DNA of 33,671 bases from Candidatus Eisenbacteria bacterium (GCA_030017955.1 JASEGR010000029.1:1-33671); one strand, 5' to 3'. Counted from the stretch's first letter, positions 22,876 through 31,832 are shown. Translations and numbers: made by a program. The notes: generated by a model from the sequence alone, not told the origin.

Positions 22876-24465
22876 CTACCTGGCCGCAAGAGGTCGTCCG
22901 CCACGAAAAACCTCATTCCAGTACTGAAACGTCAGCAACTCCTCGGGCGTACCCCACGGGATATATTTCTCGACGGGGAAAGACTTCACTCTCATACCGC
23001 GTTCTACCATTCGGCGCGCTATCGTGTCTATGTAGAATTCGCCGTTGATCCGGTCGTTCTCGGCGATCATTGCGTCCACTTCCCGGAGAAACGTGTGCCC
23101 GTCCCTGAAAAGGAATGTGCCTGTGATAACTTGTTGTTCCCCGGCGGGCACTCCCGGAACGAGTTTCTTGACGGATACAGTCTTTATTCTGCCTTGCTCC
23201 GCCGCAAACCAACCGTACATTTGCGGACGCCAGATCGCCGGAAGATGACCGTGAGCGCTCACAACGACGAGGTCCCAATCCTGGGTGCTCTCCATGTGGA
23301 GCCACTCGTCAACATTGTAAAGATACCCGGTGTCGCAGGGGGCGAACAGCACAGGAGCATCGAGATCTATGATTGGGGAACTTCCGTCCGTACCGAGCAC
23401 ACCGATCCTTGCCGTACACGCCTGGCCCTCGGTCACGTGCCTGAGCGGCTCGATTCGTGCCGCGGGCCGCAGCATGGAAATGACATGCCGAAACCGGTCA
23501 TCCAGTGCGTGCTCCTCCAAAGCGACCAGCACCCTGCTCAGAGGTATTGGCAGGCAGGCGATAGCTTGAGCAATCATCGGACTCCCTGCCACATCTATGA
23601 GAGGTTTCGGGTCATGGTAACCTTGCTCAGTGAACCGCGTTCCGCGCCCCCCCATTGGAATCACTTGACTCGCCAGAGAACGCGCCCCGGCCACCCTTTC
23701 CAAGAATGGATCCAGAGCGCGCATAGCCAACGCCCACGATTCGTAGTCGCGAAGGTCCTCGGGAGTGCCCCATTGATAGAAATGCGACAGAGGATAAACC
23801 CCGACCTTGGCGCCCTTCTCAATGAGATGTTCCATCACCGTGCTCACGTAGAATTCATTCTGCACCCGCTTCCCGCTTTCGATGAGCTCATAACTCAGAC
23901 GCTTGAGGTCGCACCCACGCCTGAAATAGTATAACCCGCTGGAAGCAAACTCTTCGAACCGGTTTGGAGTAAAGTGGTGCTTCTCCCTGATCTCAAGGAC
24001 TCGTTCCCCGTCGTTCCGCATGTATGCATAAAGGGTAGGGCCCAAAGAGTGAGGGTGAAAACCTTTGTACGCCGTCATCGCGCCATCGAACCTGCCTTGC
24101 CTCAACCAGCTCACGAAATTCTCAAACGACCAGTCAACTCCAAAGTCGCAGTAATTCAGGAGAATGTCCTCATCGTCCGGCAAATGCCTTGCACAAGATA
24201 GCACTGTCCTGACCGGACCATCCTTGTGGGGCTCAACGAGGACAGTGGCTGCCCCTGGCCGCAATTTACGGAGGACCTCAGGCAACTCAGTTTCATCCGC
24301 ATGGCGCCGGTTTATTGCGAAAAGAAATTTGGACTCCTGAGGGAAGCAGGAGAGGACTCTTTCGATCATCGGGACGCCATCCACTGGTATGAGCGGCTTG
24401 GGTTGTGTATAGCCCGCCCGCAGGTAGCGGTCGCCAAATCCTGCCATGGGAATAAAGATCAGCAT
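22876..24465 (-). CDS. Tandem two-domain sugar nucleotidyltransferase, 529 aa
   Basis: Two complete nucleotidyltransferase-fold (GT-A-like NTP_transferase) domains are fused head to tail. Domain 1 (about 1-245) starts FIPMAGFGDRYLRAGYTQPK; domain 2 (about 265-529) starts VIPMGGRGTRFTEQGYHDPK. Each retains the Arg and PKPLI motif of NTP binding, and they end alike (YQWGTPEDLRDY versus IPWGTPEELLTF). Ordinary members are 230-300 aa and single-domain. Domain 1 has a less canonical glycine loop (AGFGDR) than domain 2 (GGRGTR), so only one may be active. The ATG at 24465 has AGGA upstream and lies 8 bp after the aldolase stop; a longer reading from 24561 starts inside the aldolase gene. It should activate a phosphorylated small molecule with an NTP; the base and substrate are unknown. 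Confidence 0.85.
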   Translation of the reverse strand: MLIFIPMAGFGDRYLRAGYTQPKPLIPVDGVPMIERVLSCFPQESKFLFAINRRHADETELPEVLRKLRPGAATVLVEPHKDGPVRTVLSCARHLPDDEDILLNYCDFGVDWSFENFVSWLRQGRFDGAMTAYKGFHPHSLGPTLYAYMRNDGERVLEIREKHHFTPNRFEEFASSGLYYFRRGCDLKRLSYELIESGKRVQNEFYVSTVMEHLIEKGAKVGVYPLSHFYQWGTPEDLRDYESWALAMRALDPFLERVAGARSLASQVIPMGGRGTRFTEQGYHDPKPLIDVAGSPMIAQAIACLPIPLSRVLVALEEHALDDRFRHVISMLRPAARIEPLRHVTEGQACTARIGVLGTDGSSPIIDLDAPVLFAPCDTGYLYNVDEWLHMESTQDWDLVVVSAHGHLPAIWRPQMYGWFAAEQGRIKTVSVKKLVPGVPAGEQQVITGTFLFRDGHTFLREVDAMIAENDRINGEFYIDTIARRMVERGMRVKSFPVEKYIPWGTPEELLTFQYWNEVFRGGRPLAAR

Positions 24466-24473
24466 TGATCCTG

Positions 24474-25445
24474 CTATGGTGTCTGGAGACGAATACGATA
24501 CTGCTCGGATGGCATCGAAACAACTTTGTCGGGCTCGTCGTCGGGCAGATAGCAAGCACATTCGCCCAGCGCTTCCTCGAGCCAGTCATGAGCCGCGAGG
24601 ATCTCGCACGTATCATCGAGCTGTTCAAGGTTTCGAGCCACAGCTGCTCGTTGTCCCTGTGCGTCCACAAGTACTAATGAACGCCCGAGACCGGAAAGCG
24701 CATTCTCTGCAAGAGACCGCAAGTCATGAATGACGTCAATCTGTACTTTGCTCGCATAGACCGCCGCATCCGGAAATAGATAGCGCACAGAACCGCTCTC
24801 TTTGCGAGACGGAAGGCGTCGAGTCTTTCCGCCCTGCAGATCCATGACATCGGCTCCCAAATAATGGGCAACACGTTTCTCGAAATGAGGCAGATTCTGA
24901 AAGCGATCGCAAATGCGCCGGTCGATCTGTTCAGTCAGAAGCACGGCACGAGCAGCGTCCGGCGCAATGACCACCAAGCCGTGTGAGCGAAGCAAGAAGA
25001 CTTGTTCGTCGAAGCTCTTCCGGAGATCCCGCAGAGCAAGTGCAATTCCTCTGCCCGGGCGCAGATAGGGTACAGTTTCCACGAGTCCACCCAACCCGCC
25101 GTCCCGCGACGAGCACGCGAGCAGCAGAACGCCCAGGGAATGTGTGTGCGCAACTACCCGGCCCGGCAGAGTATGAAAATAGGTTTCCAGCGATGGCCGC
25201 GGCACGAGTGAGAAAAGTTCCGCATCCGCCTGCGGGTCACCATCCACTGCTCGAAGCGCAGTCTCCAGGCAAACCCGGGCAAAGCCTCCTTCACCAGCCA
25301 CGTCCTTGAGGCGCTTTCCACTGGCCTTGACCCAGAGCTCCCCGTCCTCCGTTTTGACCGAGACATTGCCTCCCGGACCCTGGACCCACCACGGCTTCCC
25401 CAGCCGTTCTCCCATTATCCTTAGCTCTTCAAGCGCATTGTTCAT
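24474..25445 (-). CDS. Class II aldolase/adducin-like protein, 323 aa
   Basis: A zinc-dependent aldolase or epimerase fold of the FucA/AraD/RhaD superfamily. GPGGNVSVK (23-31) and KASGKRL (40-46) bind the phosphate. Zinc ligands are His100 and His102 (AHTHSLG) and His155 (LRSHG). Glu87 (SLETYFH) matches the catalytic glutamate of FucA. A C-terminal extension of about 100 residues (from LFPDAAVYA onward) is like that of larger RhaD-type members. All ligands needed for activity are visible, so retro-aldol cleavage or condensation of a phosphorylated sugar is plausible. It shares ATGA overlaps with the HAD gene and is cotranscribed with the nucleotidyltransferase. The true substrate is not deducible. 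Confidence 0.85.
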   Translation of the reverse strand: MNNALEELRIMGERLGKPWWVQGPGGNVSVKTEDGELWVKASGKRLKDVAGEGGFARVCLETALRAVDGDPQADAELFSLVPRPSLETYFHTLPGRVVAHTHSLGVLLLACSSRDGGLGGLVETVPYLRPGRGIALALRDLRKSFDEQVFLLRSHGLVVIAPDAARAVLLTEQIDRRICDRFQNLPHFEKRVAHYLGADVMDLQGGKTRRLPSRKESGSVRYLFPDAAVYASKVQIDVIHDLRSLAENALSGLGRSLVLVDAQGQRAAVARNLEQLDDTCEILAAHDWLEEALGECACYLPDDEPDKVVSMPSEQYRIRLQTP

Positions 25446-26116
25446 GGCAGGAGTTCCACTATTGCTTTCTGAAGGCTTTCCTGCGAGTTCACATGGAGAA
25501 ACGGAATCCCAAGAGTATGTGCTGCGGCGCCGTCCTTGGCCGGACTGTCGCCCATGATCATGCAGTCTTCGGCCTGTACTCCCAGGCGTTCCATGGCGAG
25601 CAAGAACACCTCCGCGGCCGGCTTGTCCTCAGGAACTTCCTCACTTGCCGCCAGAACATCGATAAGAGCGAGGAGACCGAAGGACTCAAGCTTCCAGAGC
25701 TGAACTTCAAGAGTAAGGTCGGTAACAATTGCCGTCTTGCCCCCCCGGGCGTGCCAGGCCAGGATCAGTTCTCGCGCGCCTGTTCGGAGACTGGCTTTTC
25801 CGATGAACTCCTCCCAGAAGGTACGTTCCCAGCTCCGTACCCGGGGCAGAAGGTCAGAACGTCCGGATCTGTGCACGAGTTCGCTCAGATAGAGCAGCCG
25901 TGAGTGTGCGCTTGCGCGCGCACCGAGTCGCTCCTTCACCGCCATGCGTGATTCTTCCCAGAGACAATTCACTTCAGGCTGTCCCAGGTTGAGTTCGACC
26001 TCGACCAGCCGGAGTAATTTCGCGCGCGCCTGTTCCTCAGGGAACCTATACTCATAAAGCGTATCGTCAAGATCGAGCAGCAAAGCTCGCGGGCGCTTAG
26101 CTCCGGCCTGGTTCAT
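25442..26116 (-). CDS. HAD-superfamily phosphatase, 224 aa
   Basis: Motif I LLLDLDDTLYEY (nucleophile Asp15, Asp17), motif II in AIVTDLT, Lys in PEDKPAAEVF, and motif IV IMGDSPAKDG are all present, with an alpha-helical cap between motifs I and II. This pattern fits small-molecule phosphatases such as sugar-phosphate or polyol-phosphate phosphatases. ATGA overlaps on both sides (kinase fusion upstream, aldolase downstream) tie it to the same pathway, so it probably removes the phosphate of the aldolase product or substrate. Specificity is unknown. Confidence 0.85.
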   Translation of the reverse strand: MNQAGAKRPRALLLDLDDTLYEYRFPEEQARAKLLRLVEVELNLGQPEVNCLWEESRMAVKERLGARASAHSRLLYLSELVHRSGRSDLLPRVRSWERTFWEEFIGKASLRTGARELILAWHARGGKTAIVTDLTLEVQLWKLESFGLLALIDVLAASEEVPEDKPAAEVFLLAMERLGVQAEDCMIMGDSPAKDGAAAHTLGIPFLHVNSQESLQKAIVELLP

Positions 26117-28350
26117 GAAAATTCTGTGCCTGAGTCGGTTGAAAAAAAGCGGTCACCGCGCAGGCGCGTGCTTATCGCATGAACAACGATGAGCTGCGCC
26201 AGTCCGCGACCACCCGGCAGCCATCCTCCCTCCTGCACCAGCTCATCGAGATTCGGAATCAGCGCGCTGGCCATAGTCCTCAGCTGTTCCGCATCCACAT
26301 CACCATCGATGGTGATGCGGTCGCGGTTAAGTGTTTCCGCCGGATTCCAATCCATAGATAGCGAAGGAATCTCCTCAAGCACGTCGATGAGCAGATGCGG
26401 CTCAATCAGGCTTGAGAGCTCGAGTTCCATGTACACAGACGTATCCGTCGGCGAGGTCTGCAGCTTGTGGCGAACAACCAAATCAGCATAGCCCATTTGC
26501 GGCCGCACGAATTGCCTGGCATCCTCCATCCGCTCGTCCATCTGCCGGCTGGCTTCTTCAACCGTATAACCGCGTTGGTTCGTGTCGCGGGCCAGCTTCC
26601 ACGCCCGGCGGAGATCCTCGTCGGGATCCATGAATACCCTAAGGTGGAAAAGGGGTCGCTGGGATGCAAGATAGAAAAGATGCAATCCAATTACTGCCAT
26701 GAAGTCATTAGCCTGGATGCGTTCAACAGGAGTGAAGCGCCCCTTGTCGTGGTCATAACGACGCTTGCGCACCTCTCCCCCCCGGCGCAGAGCCATCAGA
26801 CCTTCAAGCTGTGCCTGAAGTCGATTCCCCCGCGGATTGAGATGGCTGTACCGCCGCCACATCGCGTGGCCTCGCTCCCATTTGTGGTCATCGTCGCCCT
26901 CGATGAGAGAAATCTGGGATCCGAAAAGTTGGGTCAGGTCCCGGCCCAGGGTGTGCTTTCCCGCGCCGCTGTCGCCTGCGATGCCGATCATGAAACTTTC
27001 GTCGCGGAAGCGATATATTGAGTTAGACCGTACGCCACGCCGGTACATCACGTAGACAGCAAGACTCGTTGTGGAAAAGAGGAGTGTCCACGCTATGCTG
27101 GAAGCACGCGTGCCGAACAGTGCAGGCGCCGCTTGTTGCAGCGCAGCAGCCGCCGAGCTGCCAAACCCCTTGCCCATAGTCGGATCCAGACTTTCCAGGA
27201 ATACGAGTGGGTCGCCGATAAAGAAGTAGACAAGATAGGCAGACGAGATTGCAAAGACGACGAAGCGTCCGCTGCGGGTGAAACGGGCACCCAGATAGGC
27301 AATGAATGGAATGGACCAGACGAACCAGCCCGGTTGAGGCGGTACCAGACTCACGAGAGCCAGGTACAGTGCTCCAAGAAACCAGAGTGTGAGCTCGCGG
27401 TTGATCTTACGGTAGCTCGCAAACCTGAGGAACGTCACCATCAAAACAGCAGGCGCCGCATAGAGAAGCAGTCCGCTCTGCCCATAAGGCACTGCTACCG
27501 CCCAAATTTTCTTCGCCTCCGGACTGCCCAGAACCATCTCGCGGAAGGCGGGCAGTGTAAGCGGATATGCATAGAGCGCAAGAGCCATGAGCCCGCTGAC
27601 AAGACTGAACCTGAACCAGGCAAGGCGCCGCCTTGGCAGCCGGAAGAGATAAACTGCCGCAAAGGGAACTGCGATGATTATGTGCCCCTTTGCCGCGAGG
27701 GCAAGACCAAAAACGAGCGCGCCTAGAGTAATGCGTTTTGTGAAAATCAAGTAAAGCGCAGCACAAAGCAGGGCCGTTGGAATCAGGTCAAGTTGGCCGT
27801 GAATATATGTTGCGTAAAAAATCACAGGGCTGAGCCAGTAAACGATCAGAACCTCGCGCACACTCCGTTGGGTCCAGCGCACCAGGAGCAGGCAAACAAC
27901 AATGTCGGCGGCGAGGAGCGGGAGTCTCAGGAGAAGCAATCCGATGTGAGATGCCGGGTCGAATGAGAAAATCAACGCCGGCAGCCAGGAGATTGCACCT
28001 ACGAGGAGCATTCCTGGCCCGTACGGGAACGCCAGAGGCTCTCCGCGTCCGAGAAAGATCTGCCATGGGTTTGAAAAGTGAGTGTGTACGAACTCGTAGA
28101 AAAACGGAGCGAACCATCGGGTTGCAAAGTGGGAGCCAAACAAGATTGCCGCACACAATTTGGCTGCAAGCCCGGCCCAGAACAACTTGCTCCCCGCGAC
28201 CAGGCGCAGCTCATTGCGTAGCTCCCGGCGGTCGAGGTCTATTGCCGCCCGCGGTTCTTCGCCCGAACCTTGAGTGACCGGTGAGCCGGCTGACTTTTCG
28301 GAGGTTCTCTTGTCTGGACCGGCAACCACTTTTTCTGTGATTTCACTCAT
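26113..28350 (-). CDS. Fusion: GT-C membrane enzyme + uridine-kinase-like domain, 745 aa
   Basis: After a soluble N-terminus, about residues 55-430 form a polytopic membrane domain with about 10 helices (YGPGMLLVGAISWLPALIF, IYWLSPVIFYATYIHGQLDLIPTALL), of the GT-C mannosyltransferase-like type with polyprenol-linked donors. From about 445 a P-loop kinase follows: Walker A GIAGDSGAGKHTLGRDL (about 453), DDDHKWERGHAMW, and the PRK/uridine-kinase hallmark VFMDPDEDLRRAWKLARDTNQRGYT with RPQMGYADLVV. A kinase fused behind a membrane glycosyltransferase is unusual and not one I recognise. The kinase faces the cytoplasm if the membrane domain has an even number of helices in that arrangement; I could not settle topology. 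ATGA overlap with the GDPD-like gene and GGAG upstream fix the start at 28350; a longer TTG start at 28383 is disfavoured. Confidence 0.8.
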   Translation of the reverse strand: MSEITEKVVAGPDKRTSEKSAGSPVTQGSGEEPRAAIDLDRRELRNELRLVAGSKLFWAGLAAKLCAAILFGSHFATRWFAPFFYEFVHTHFSNPWQIFLGRGEPLAFPYGPGMLLVGAISWLPALIFSFDPASHIGLLLLRLPLLAADIVVCLLLVRWTQRSVREVLIVYWLSPVIFYATYIHGQLDLIPTALLCAALYLIFTKRITLGALVFGLALAAKGHIIIAVPFAAVYLFRLPRRRLAWFRFSLVSGLMALALYAYPLTLPAFREMVLGSPEAKKIWAVAVPYGQSGLLLYAAPAVLMVTFLRFASYRKINRELTLWFLGALYLALVSLVPPQPGWFVWSIPFIAYLGARFTRSGRFVVFAISSAYLVYFFIGDPLVFLESLDPTMGKGFGSSAAAALQQAAPALFGTRASSIAWTLLFSTTSLAVYVMYRRGVRSNSIYRFRDESFMIGIAGDSGAGKHTLGRDLTQLFGSQISLIEGDDDHKWERGHAMWRRYSHLNPRGNRLQAQLEGLMALRRGGEVRKRRYDHDKGRFTPVERIQANDFMAVIGLHLFYLASQRPLFHLRVFMDPDEDLRRAWKLARDTNQRGYTVEEASRQMDERMEDARQFVRPQMGYADLVVRHKLQTSPTDTSVYMELELSSLIEPHLLIDVLEEIPSLSMDWNPAETLNRDRITIDGDVDAEQLRTMASALIPNLDELVQEGGWLPGGRGLAQLIVVHAISTRLRGDRFFSTDSGTEFS

Positions 28351-28931
28351 GGTTTGCTCCAGAGGTCTGGTCTCTTCGTGCAAGCTGCGTCAAATCGCCG
28401 CCCAGCCAATGTTGCCCTAAACTGACCAATGCTTTCTGACCCATGTCCCTGCAGCTCAGGGCTCACCACACAAATTTGGAAACGCTCGGCAATTCGCTGC
28501 CAGTCCTTCTCATCCCCGGGGTAGGCCGTAAAGCAGTCAGCCCATACCCAGCGTGCCTTTCCAGCCCAGCCAAGAACCCATTCGCATGGTTCGTACTCTG
28601 AATACCGCACGGCAATCCGGCTCTCGCCCGAACGGAGGAGCTTCACCGCCGCCGGCACGGAACAATCCAGAAAGAAAAAGTCTTCGATGTTGTACCGCTT
28701 CGCCAAATCAAGTACACGCGCCTCAATACCCTCGCACTTGACGTTGAAAATGCAGGGTCGCCCGCCGATGTGCGGAAAATATTCCTCTATGTCCGGACCG
28801 CTTGTAAACGGCTCGTGAGTTATGATGACGCGATCACCGTCAGAGCGCAAGTCGAACTCAATTCCGAGCGAATGCGGAATCTGTCGCAATTCTTCGATTG
28901 TGTTGACCCTGTGACGGTAAAGCTTCGACAC
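28347..28931 (-). CDS. Short GDPD-fold protein, 194 aa
   Basis: GTG start with GAGGGGG about 9 bp upstream. The sequence reads as a compact glycerophosphodiester-phosphodiesterase-like TIM barrel: HR near residue 6 (LYRHRVNTIEEL), the metal pair in GIEFDLRSDGD (Glu and Asp), the second His in VIITHEPF, and later strands such as RPCIFNVKCEG and FFFLDCSV. Family members usually have about 240 residues, so this is short but keeps the visible catalytic residues. In an operon with a kinase, aldolase and nucleotidyltransferase it may process a phosphodiester (for example glycerol- or polyol-phosphate linked) rather than a lipid headgroup. ATGA overlap with the kinase fusion gene. Confidence 0.65.
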   Translation of the reverse strand: MSKLYRHRVNTIEELRQIPHSLGIEFDLRSDGDRVIITHEPFTSGPDIEEYFPHIGGRPCIFNVKCEGIEARVLDLAKRYNIEDFFFLDCSVPAAVKLLRSGESRIAVRYSEYEPCEWVLGWAGKARWVWADCFTAYPGDEKDWQRIAERFQICVVSPELQGHGSESIGQFRATLAGRRFDAACTKRPDLWSKP

Positions 28932-28948
28932 TTGTCCCCCTCGCCCGC

Positions 28949-30466
28949 CTAATTGCGTCTCAGCAGGACCAGCTGGTAGACTGCACTATCGTCACCCAGC
29001 CGGCCGGCTTCTTTCCAGCTTCCACCCAAACGTTCAACTGCTTTCACCGCCTCAGACGGTCTGCCAATGATCGCCGAGATGCGCTCCCGCTCATAGTCAG
29101 GGATCTCCCTGAAACCTCGCCCGCCGGCGTAGGTAGGCGAAAAGGTTTCTGCAGCTCTCCGCTTCACCGCATAGTACGCAGGGTAGTCAGTATACACCCA
29201 CTCGTCCTGCCCGATACAGTTCGCCACAAAACGCTCCACCGGAGCAGGATCGCTGGCTTTCCACTGTGAGGCGACAAGAACCGTGCGGTAGGGTAAACCT
29301 ACGGCGATTGCGATGCCGATCAGAACTACGGACGGGAACTTTGTCCAGCGAGAGCTGCCGCTCCGGCCTAGCTCTAGCCCGGCGGCAGAACACAACGCGA
29401 TGGGTGCAAAGCCCATCCAAGCATATATGGCACCGTACTTGCCCACAAAACCCATGATGACCGGAAGCACGATCGCGATGGCGAGGCCGAAGAAGGCCAT
29501 CGAACGAAATCGAAACTCCCGGGCAATGACATCCCGGGCCATCAAGTAAGCCAGCAACAACATGAGTATCAGCAAGCTCGAGTCAAAAGTATAGAGGTTC
29601 GAAAGCGAATGGACAAAGGTCCTCAAGTCCTCGAGGAAACGGTTGTTGTGCAGGACGACCGTCTGAGCGACGCGGCCGGTCATCATGTGCCCTGACAAGA
29701 ATGTTGCTTCGAGAAATCGCCTGCCGTAGCCGATGACGGCGTAGCTGCCAAGGAGCGCAACCAAGCCAACCGCCATACCAACGCCCAGCCATATCATTGA
29801 AAACCGAATCTCCCGGTTGACCAGGAAAAAGAGTGCCACGCAAAATAGCCCGGCATACGCAATAAGCTGAATTCCTGCCAGAGAGCTCAAGAAGCCCAAG
29901 GAAAATAGAAGGCCAAGCCGCCAGCGCGCGTGTCGAACCGAGAATGCGTAGAGGCTGAGGGCAGAAAGAAGATACTTGACACCTTCAGGCCTGCCGTTGT
30001 GCAGGCAATCGCTGATGCCGCTGCCACTCAGGAGCAACGCAACCAGAACAACCCGGCCGGTCCCAGAGTGAAGGATGCGAAGCCGCCAAGCCGCAAGGTA
30101 AAGCACAAGAGCTCCGGCGGCCTGAAAAAGGGAGTAGAAGACTCGCGCGGAGAGAAGACCGAACCCGAAGAGGCGAAACCATCCGGCGAGCAGAAATTCA
30201 TGGAGTGGTGTGTTGCTCGCCCAAATCTCAGTCCTGGCCTGCGTGAACCAGGCAGTAGAGTGAAACCCTCGGCCCAGTGCCAGGTTGGCAGCAGGATCGG
30301 TGTACATCACCTCATCGACCCACGGGATGCACCATCGGGTCGCAAGAACCAAACTGACAATGACGTAAACCCCCACGAACAAGGCGACCACGAGCACTTC
30401 TCGCCGGGAAGGCCCGGCATTAGTGCAGAGTGCATCCGGAAGTGTAATGCGAGAGTCGTTCTTCAT
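28949..30466 (-). CDS. GT-C (PMT/ArnT-like) membrane glycosyltransferase, 505 aa
   Basis: First gene of the minus operon. About 10-12 hydrophobic helices. The first periplasmic loop has PWVDEVMYTDPAANLALGRG, with the Asp-Glu pair typical of GT39/GT83-like GT-C catalytic loops, and NTPLHEFLLAGWFRLFG after it. A soluble C-terminal part (about 400-505; QDEWVYTDYPAYYAVKRRA) follows. Such enzymes move a sugar from a polyprenyl-phosphate carrier to a lipid, protein or glycan on the outer face. The DPM1-like and GtrA proteins in the same operon could supply that donor. It lies 17 bp before the GDPD-like gene; no strong RBS. Confidence 0.8.
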   Translation of the reverse strand: MKNDSRITLPDALCTNAGPSRREVLVVALFVGVYVIVSLVLATRWCIPWVDEVMYTDPAANLALGRGFHSTAWFTQARTEIWASNTPLHEFLLAGWFRLFGFGLLSARVFYSLFQAAGALVLYLAAWRLRILHSGTGRVVLVALLLSGSGISDCLHNGRPEGVKYLLSALSLYAFSVRHARWRLGLLFSLGFLSSLAGIQLIAYAGLFCVALFFLVNREIRFSMIWLGVGMAVGLVALLGSYAVIGYGRRFLEATFLSGHMMTGRVAQTVVLHNNRFLEDLRTFVHSLSNLYTFDSSLLILMLLLAYLMARDVIAREFRFRSMAFFGLAIAIVLPVIMGFVGKYGAIYAWMGFAPIALCSAAGLELGRSGSSRWTKFPSVVLIGIAIAVGLPYRTVLVASQWKASDPAPVERFVANCIGQDEWVYTDYPAYYAVKRRAAETFSPTYAGGRGFREIPDYERERISAIIGRPSEAVKAVERLGGSWKEAGRLGDDSAVYQLVLLRRN

Positions 30467-30842
30467 GTGGGTTGTGACCTGAACAAAGTTTCCATCACAG
30501 AGGATTTCATAGGCACCGAAGACCCCAGGGGCCGCCGCTCACTATCCGGTCTGACCCGTGGTCAGCATTCGAGAGGATATTCTTCCACCCATGTCCAGCA
30601 ACGATGTCAGATTAATATCAAATTGCGGCAATAACCTCAACAAGTATCTTCCGAAAAGCAGAATATACGACATTAGTCCCGGGGTCTATCTTGAGGCTGG
30701 ATTTTTCTTTTGTTTTACTTCTTGCCTCGATTTCGGCATACTTGGGACGGATTTAACATATCGGGCTCGTTGAGTTCCAGGCGCTTCCGCCGAACACATC
30801 TCAAGCTGCCGGAGAGATACGCAAGCTGGGGGGGTTCGCCTC
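30467..30842. promoter_or_regulatory. Divergent intergenic region, galE promoter candidate
   Basis: No gene is supported here. On the plus strand TTGAGG (30691-30696), 17 bp, TTTACT (30714-30719) is a moderate promoter candidate for galE. On the minus strand TTGCTG (30602-30597) with TATCCT after 16 bp is a weak candidate for the eight-gene operon. The sequence shows no terminator or long repeat. Confidence 0.3.
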
Positions 30843-31832
30843 ATGAAAATTCTTGTGACTGGAGGAGCTGGGTACATAGGAAGCGTGGTCGTTGAAAGGC
30901 TTCTTGTGCGGGGAGATTCGGTCATTGTTCTTGACGACCTTTCGACCGGGCACGCGGAAGCCCTCTCGAACGGTGTGCGCTTTGTAAAAGGAAGGGTCGG
31001 AAACTCCTCCGTTCTCAGTAAACTTCTTGCTGAGGACCCTTGCGACTGTGTACTTCATTTTGCCGCCTCAACTGAGGTGGGAGAATCGATGAAGAAGCCA
31101 GGCACGTATTACAGGAGAAACGTTTCTGAGAGCATGGTTCTTCTTGAAGCAATGGTCGAACATGACACACGGAGGATTGTTTTCTCTTCTTCTGCGGCCG
31201 TCTATGGTGAGCCGGAGAAAACTCCCATCACGGAAGAGTCGCCGACAAATCCTACCAATCCATACGGCGAAACCAAGCTGGTTTTTGAACGTGCACTTGA
31301 GTGGCACAGAAGAATCCACGGAGTTTCATCCGTGAGCCTTCGCTACTTCAATGCAGCAGGGGCGACCGGGGAAAGGGGAGAGGATCACTCTCCCGAGACT
31401 CATCTTATTCCGAACGTTCTCAAGGTCCCGCTTGGACAGAGGAAAGAGGTCTCCATTTTCGGTGACGACTACCCTACGAGGGACGGAAGCTGCCTGAGAG
31501 ATTATGTCCACGTTGAGGATCTTGCCGAAGCACATATCCAGGCGATTGATGCCATGGCGGAGGGAAGGAGCGGGATTTTCAATCTGGGCAGTGAACGAGG
31601 TAACACGGTGCTGGAAGTGGTCAGGGCATGTGAAGAAGTGACCGGGAAAAGAATCCCGTTCAAGATTGTTGGAAGAAGACCCGGTGACCCGGCGACGCTT
31701 GTGGCATCTTCAGCGAAGGCAAAGAAAGAGCTCGGATGGGATCCCCGAAAACAGAATATTCTTGAGATCGTCGCAGATGCGTGGAAATGGATGAAAGAGC
31801 ATCCCAGGGGCTACGCGTCTTCCAGGGGCTGA
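30843..31832 (+). CDS. UDP-glucose 4-epimerase, 329 aa
   Basis: It interconverts UDP-glucose and UDP-galactose (GalE family, NAD-bound extended SDR). TGGAGYIGS (6-14) NAD motif, SSSAAVYG (115-122), catalytic Tyr141/Lys145 in NPYGETK, and RYFNAAGA with HSPETHLIPNVL are all typical of GalE. The C-terminal FGDDYPTRDGSCLRDYVHV is a strong family marker. The ATG follows a G-rich run (GGGGGGG) about 13 bp upstream. Length fits (330-340 usual). It is not in the plus-strand cluster but may feed it. The minus operon diverges from it. Confidence 0.95.
   Translation: MKILVTGGAGYIGSVVVERLLVRGDSVIVLDDLSTGHAEALSNGVRFVKGRVGNSSVLSKLLAEDPCDCVLHFAASTEVGESMKKPGTYYRRNVSESMVLLEAMVEHDTRRIVFSSSAAVYGEPEKTPITEESPTNPTNPYGETKLVFERALEWHRRIHGVSSVSLRYFNAAGATGERGEDHSPETHLIPNVLKVPLGQRKEVSIFGDDYPTRDGSCLRDYVHVEDLAEAHIQAIDAMAEGRSGIFNLGSERGNTVLEVVRACEEVTGKRIPFKIVGRRPGDPATLVASSAKAKKELGWDPRKQNILEIVADAWKWMKEHPRGYASSRG

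Noticed and set aside
22633-23934. Plus-strand 433-codon open frame
   Set aside because: Antisense shadow of the nucleotidyltransferase and GtrA genes, whose motifs are clear on the minus strand.
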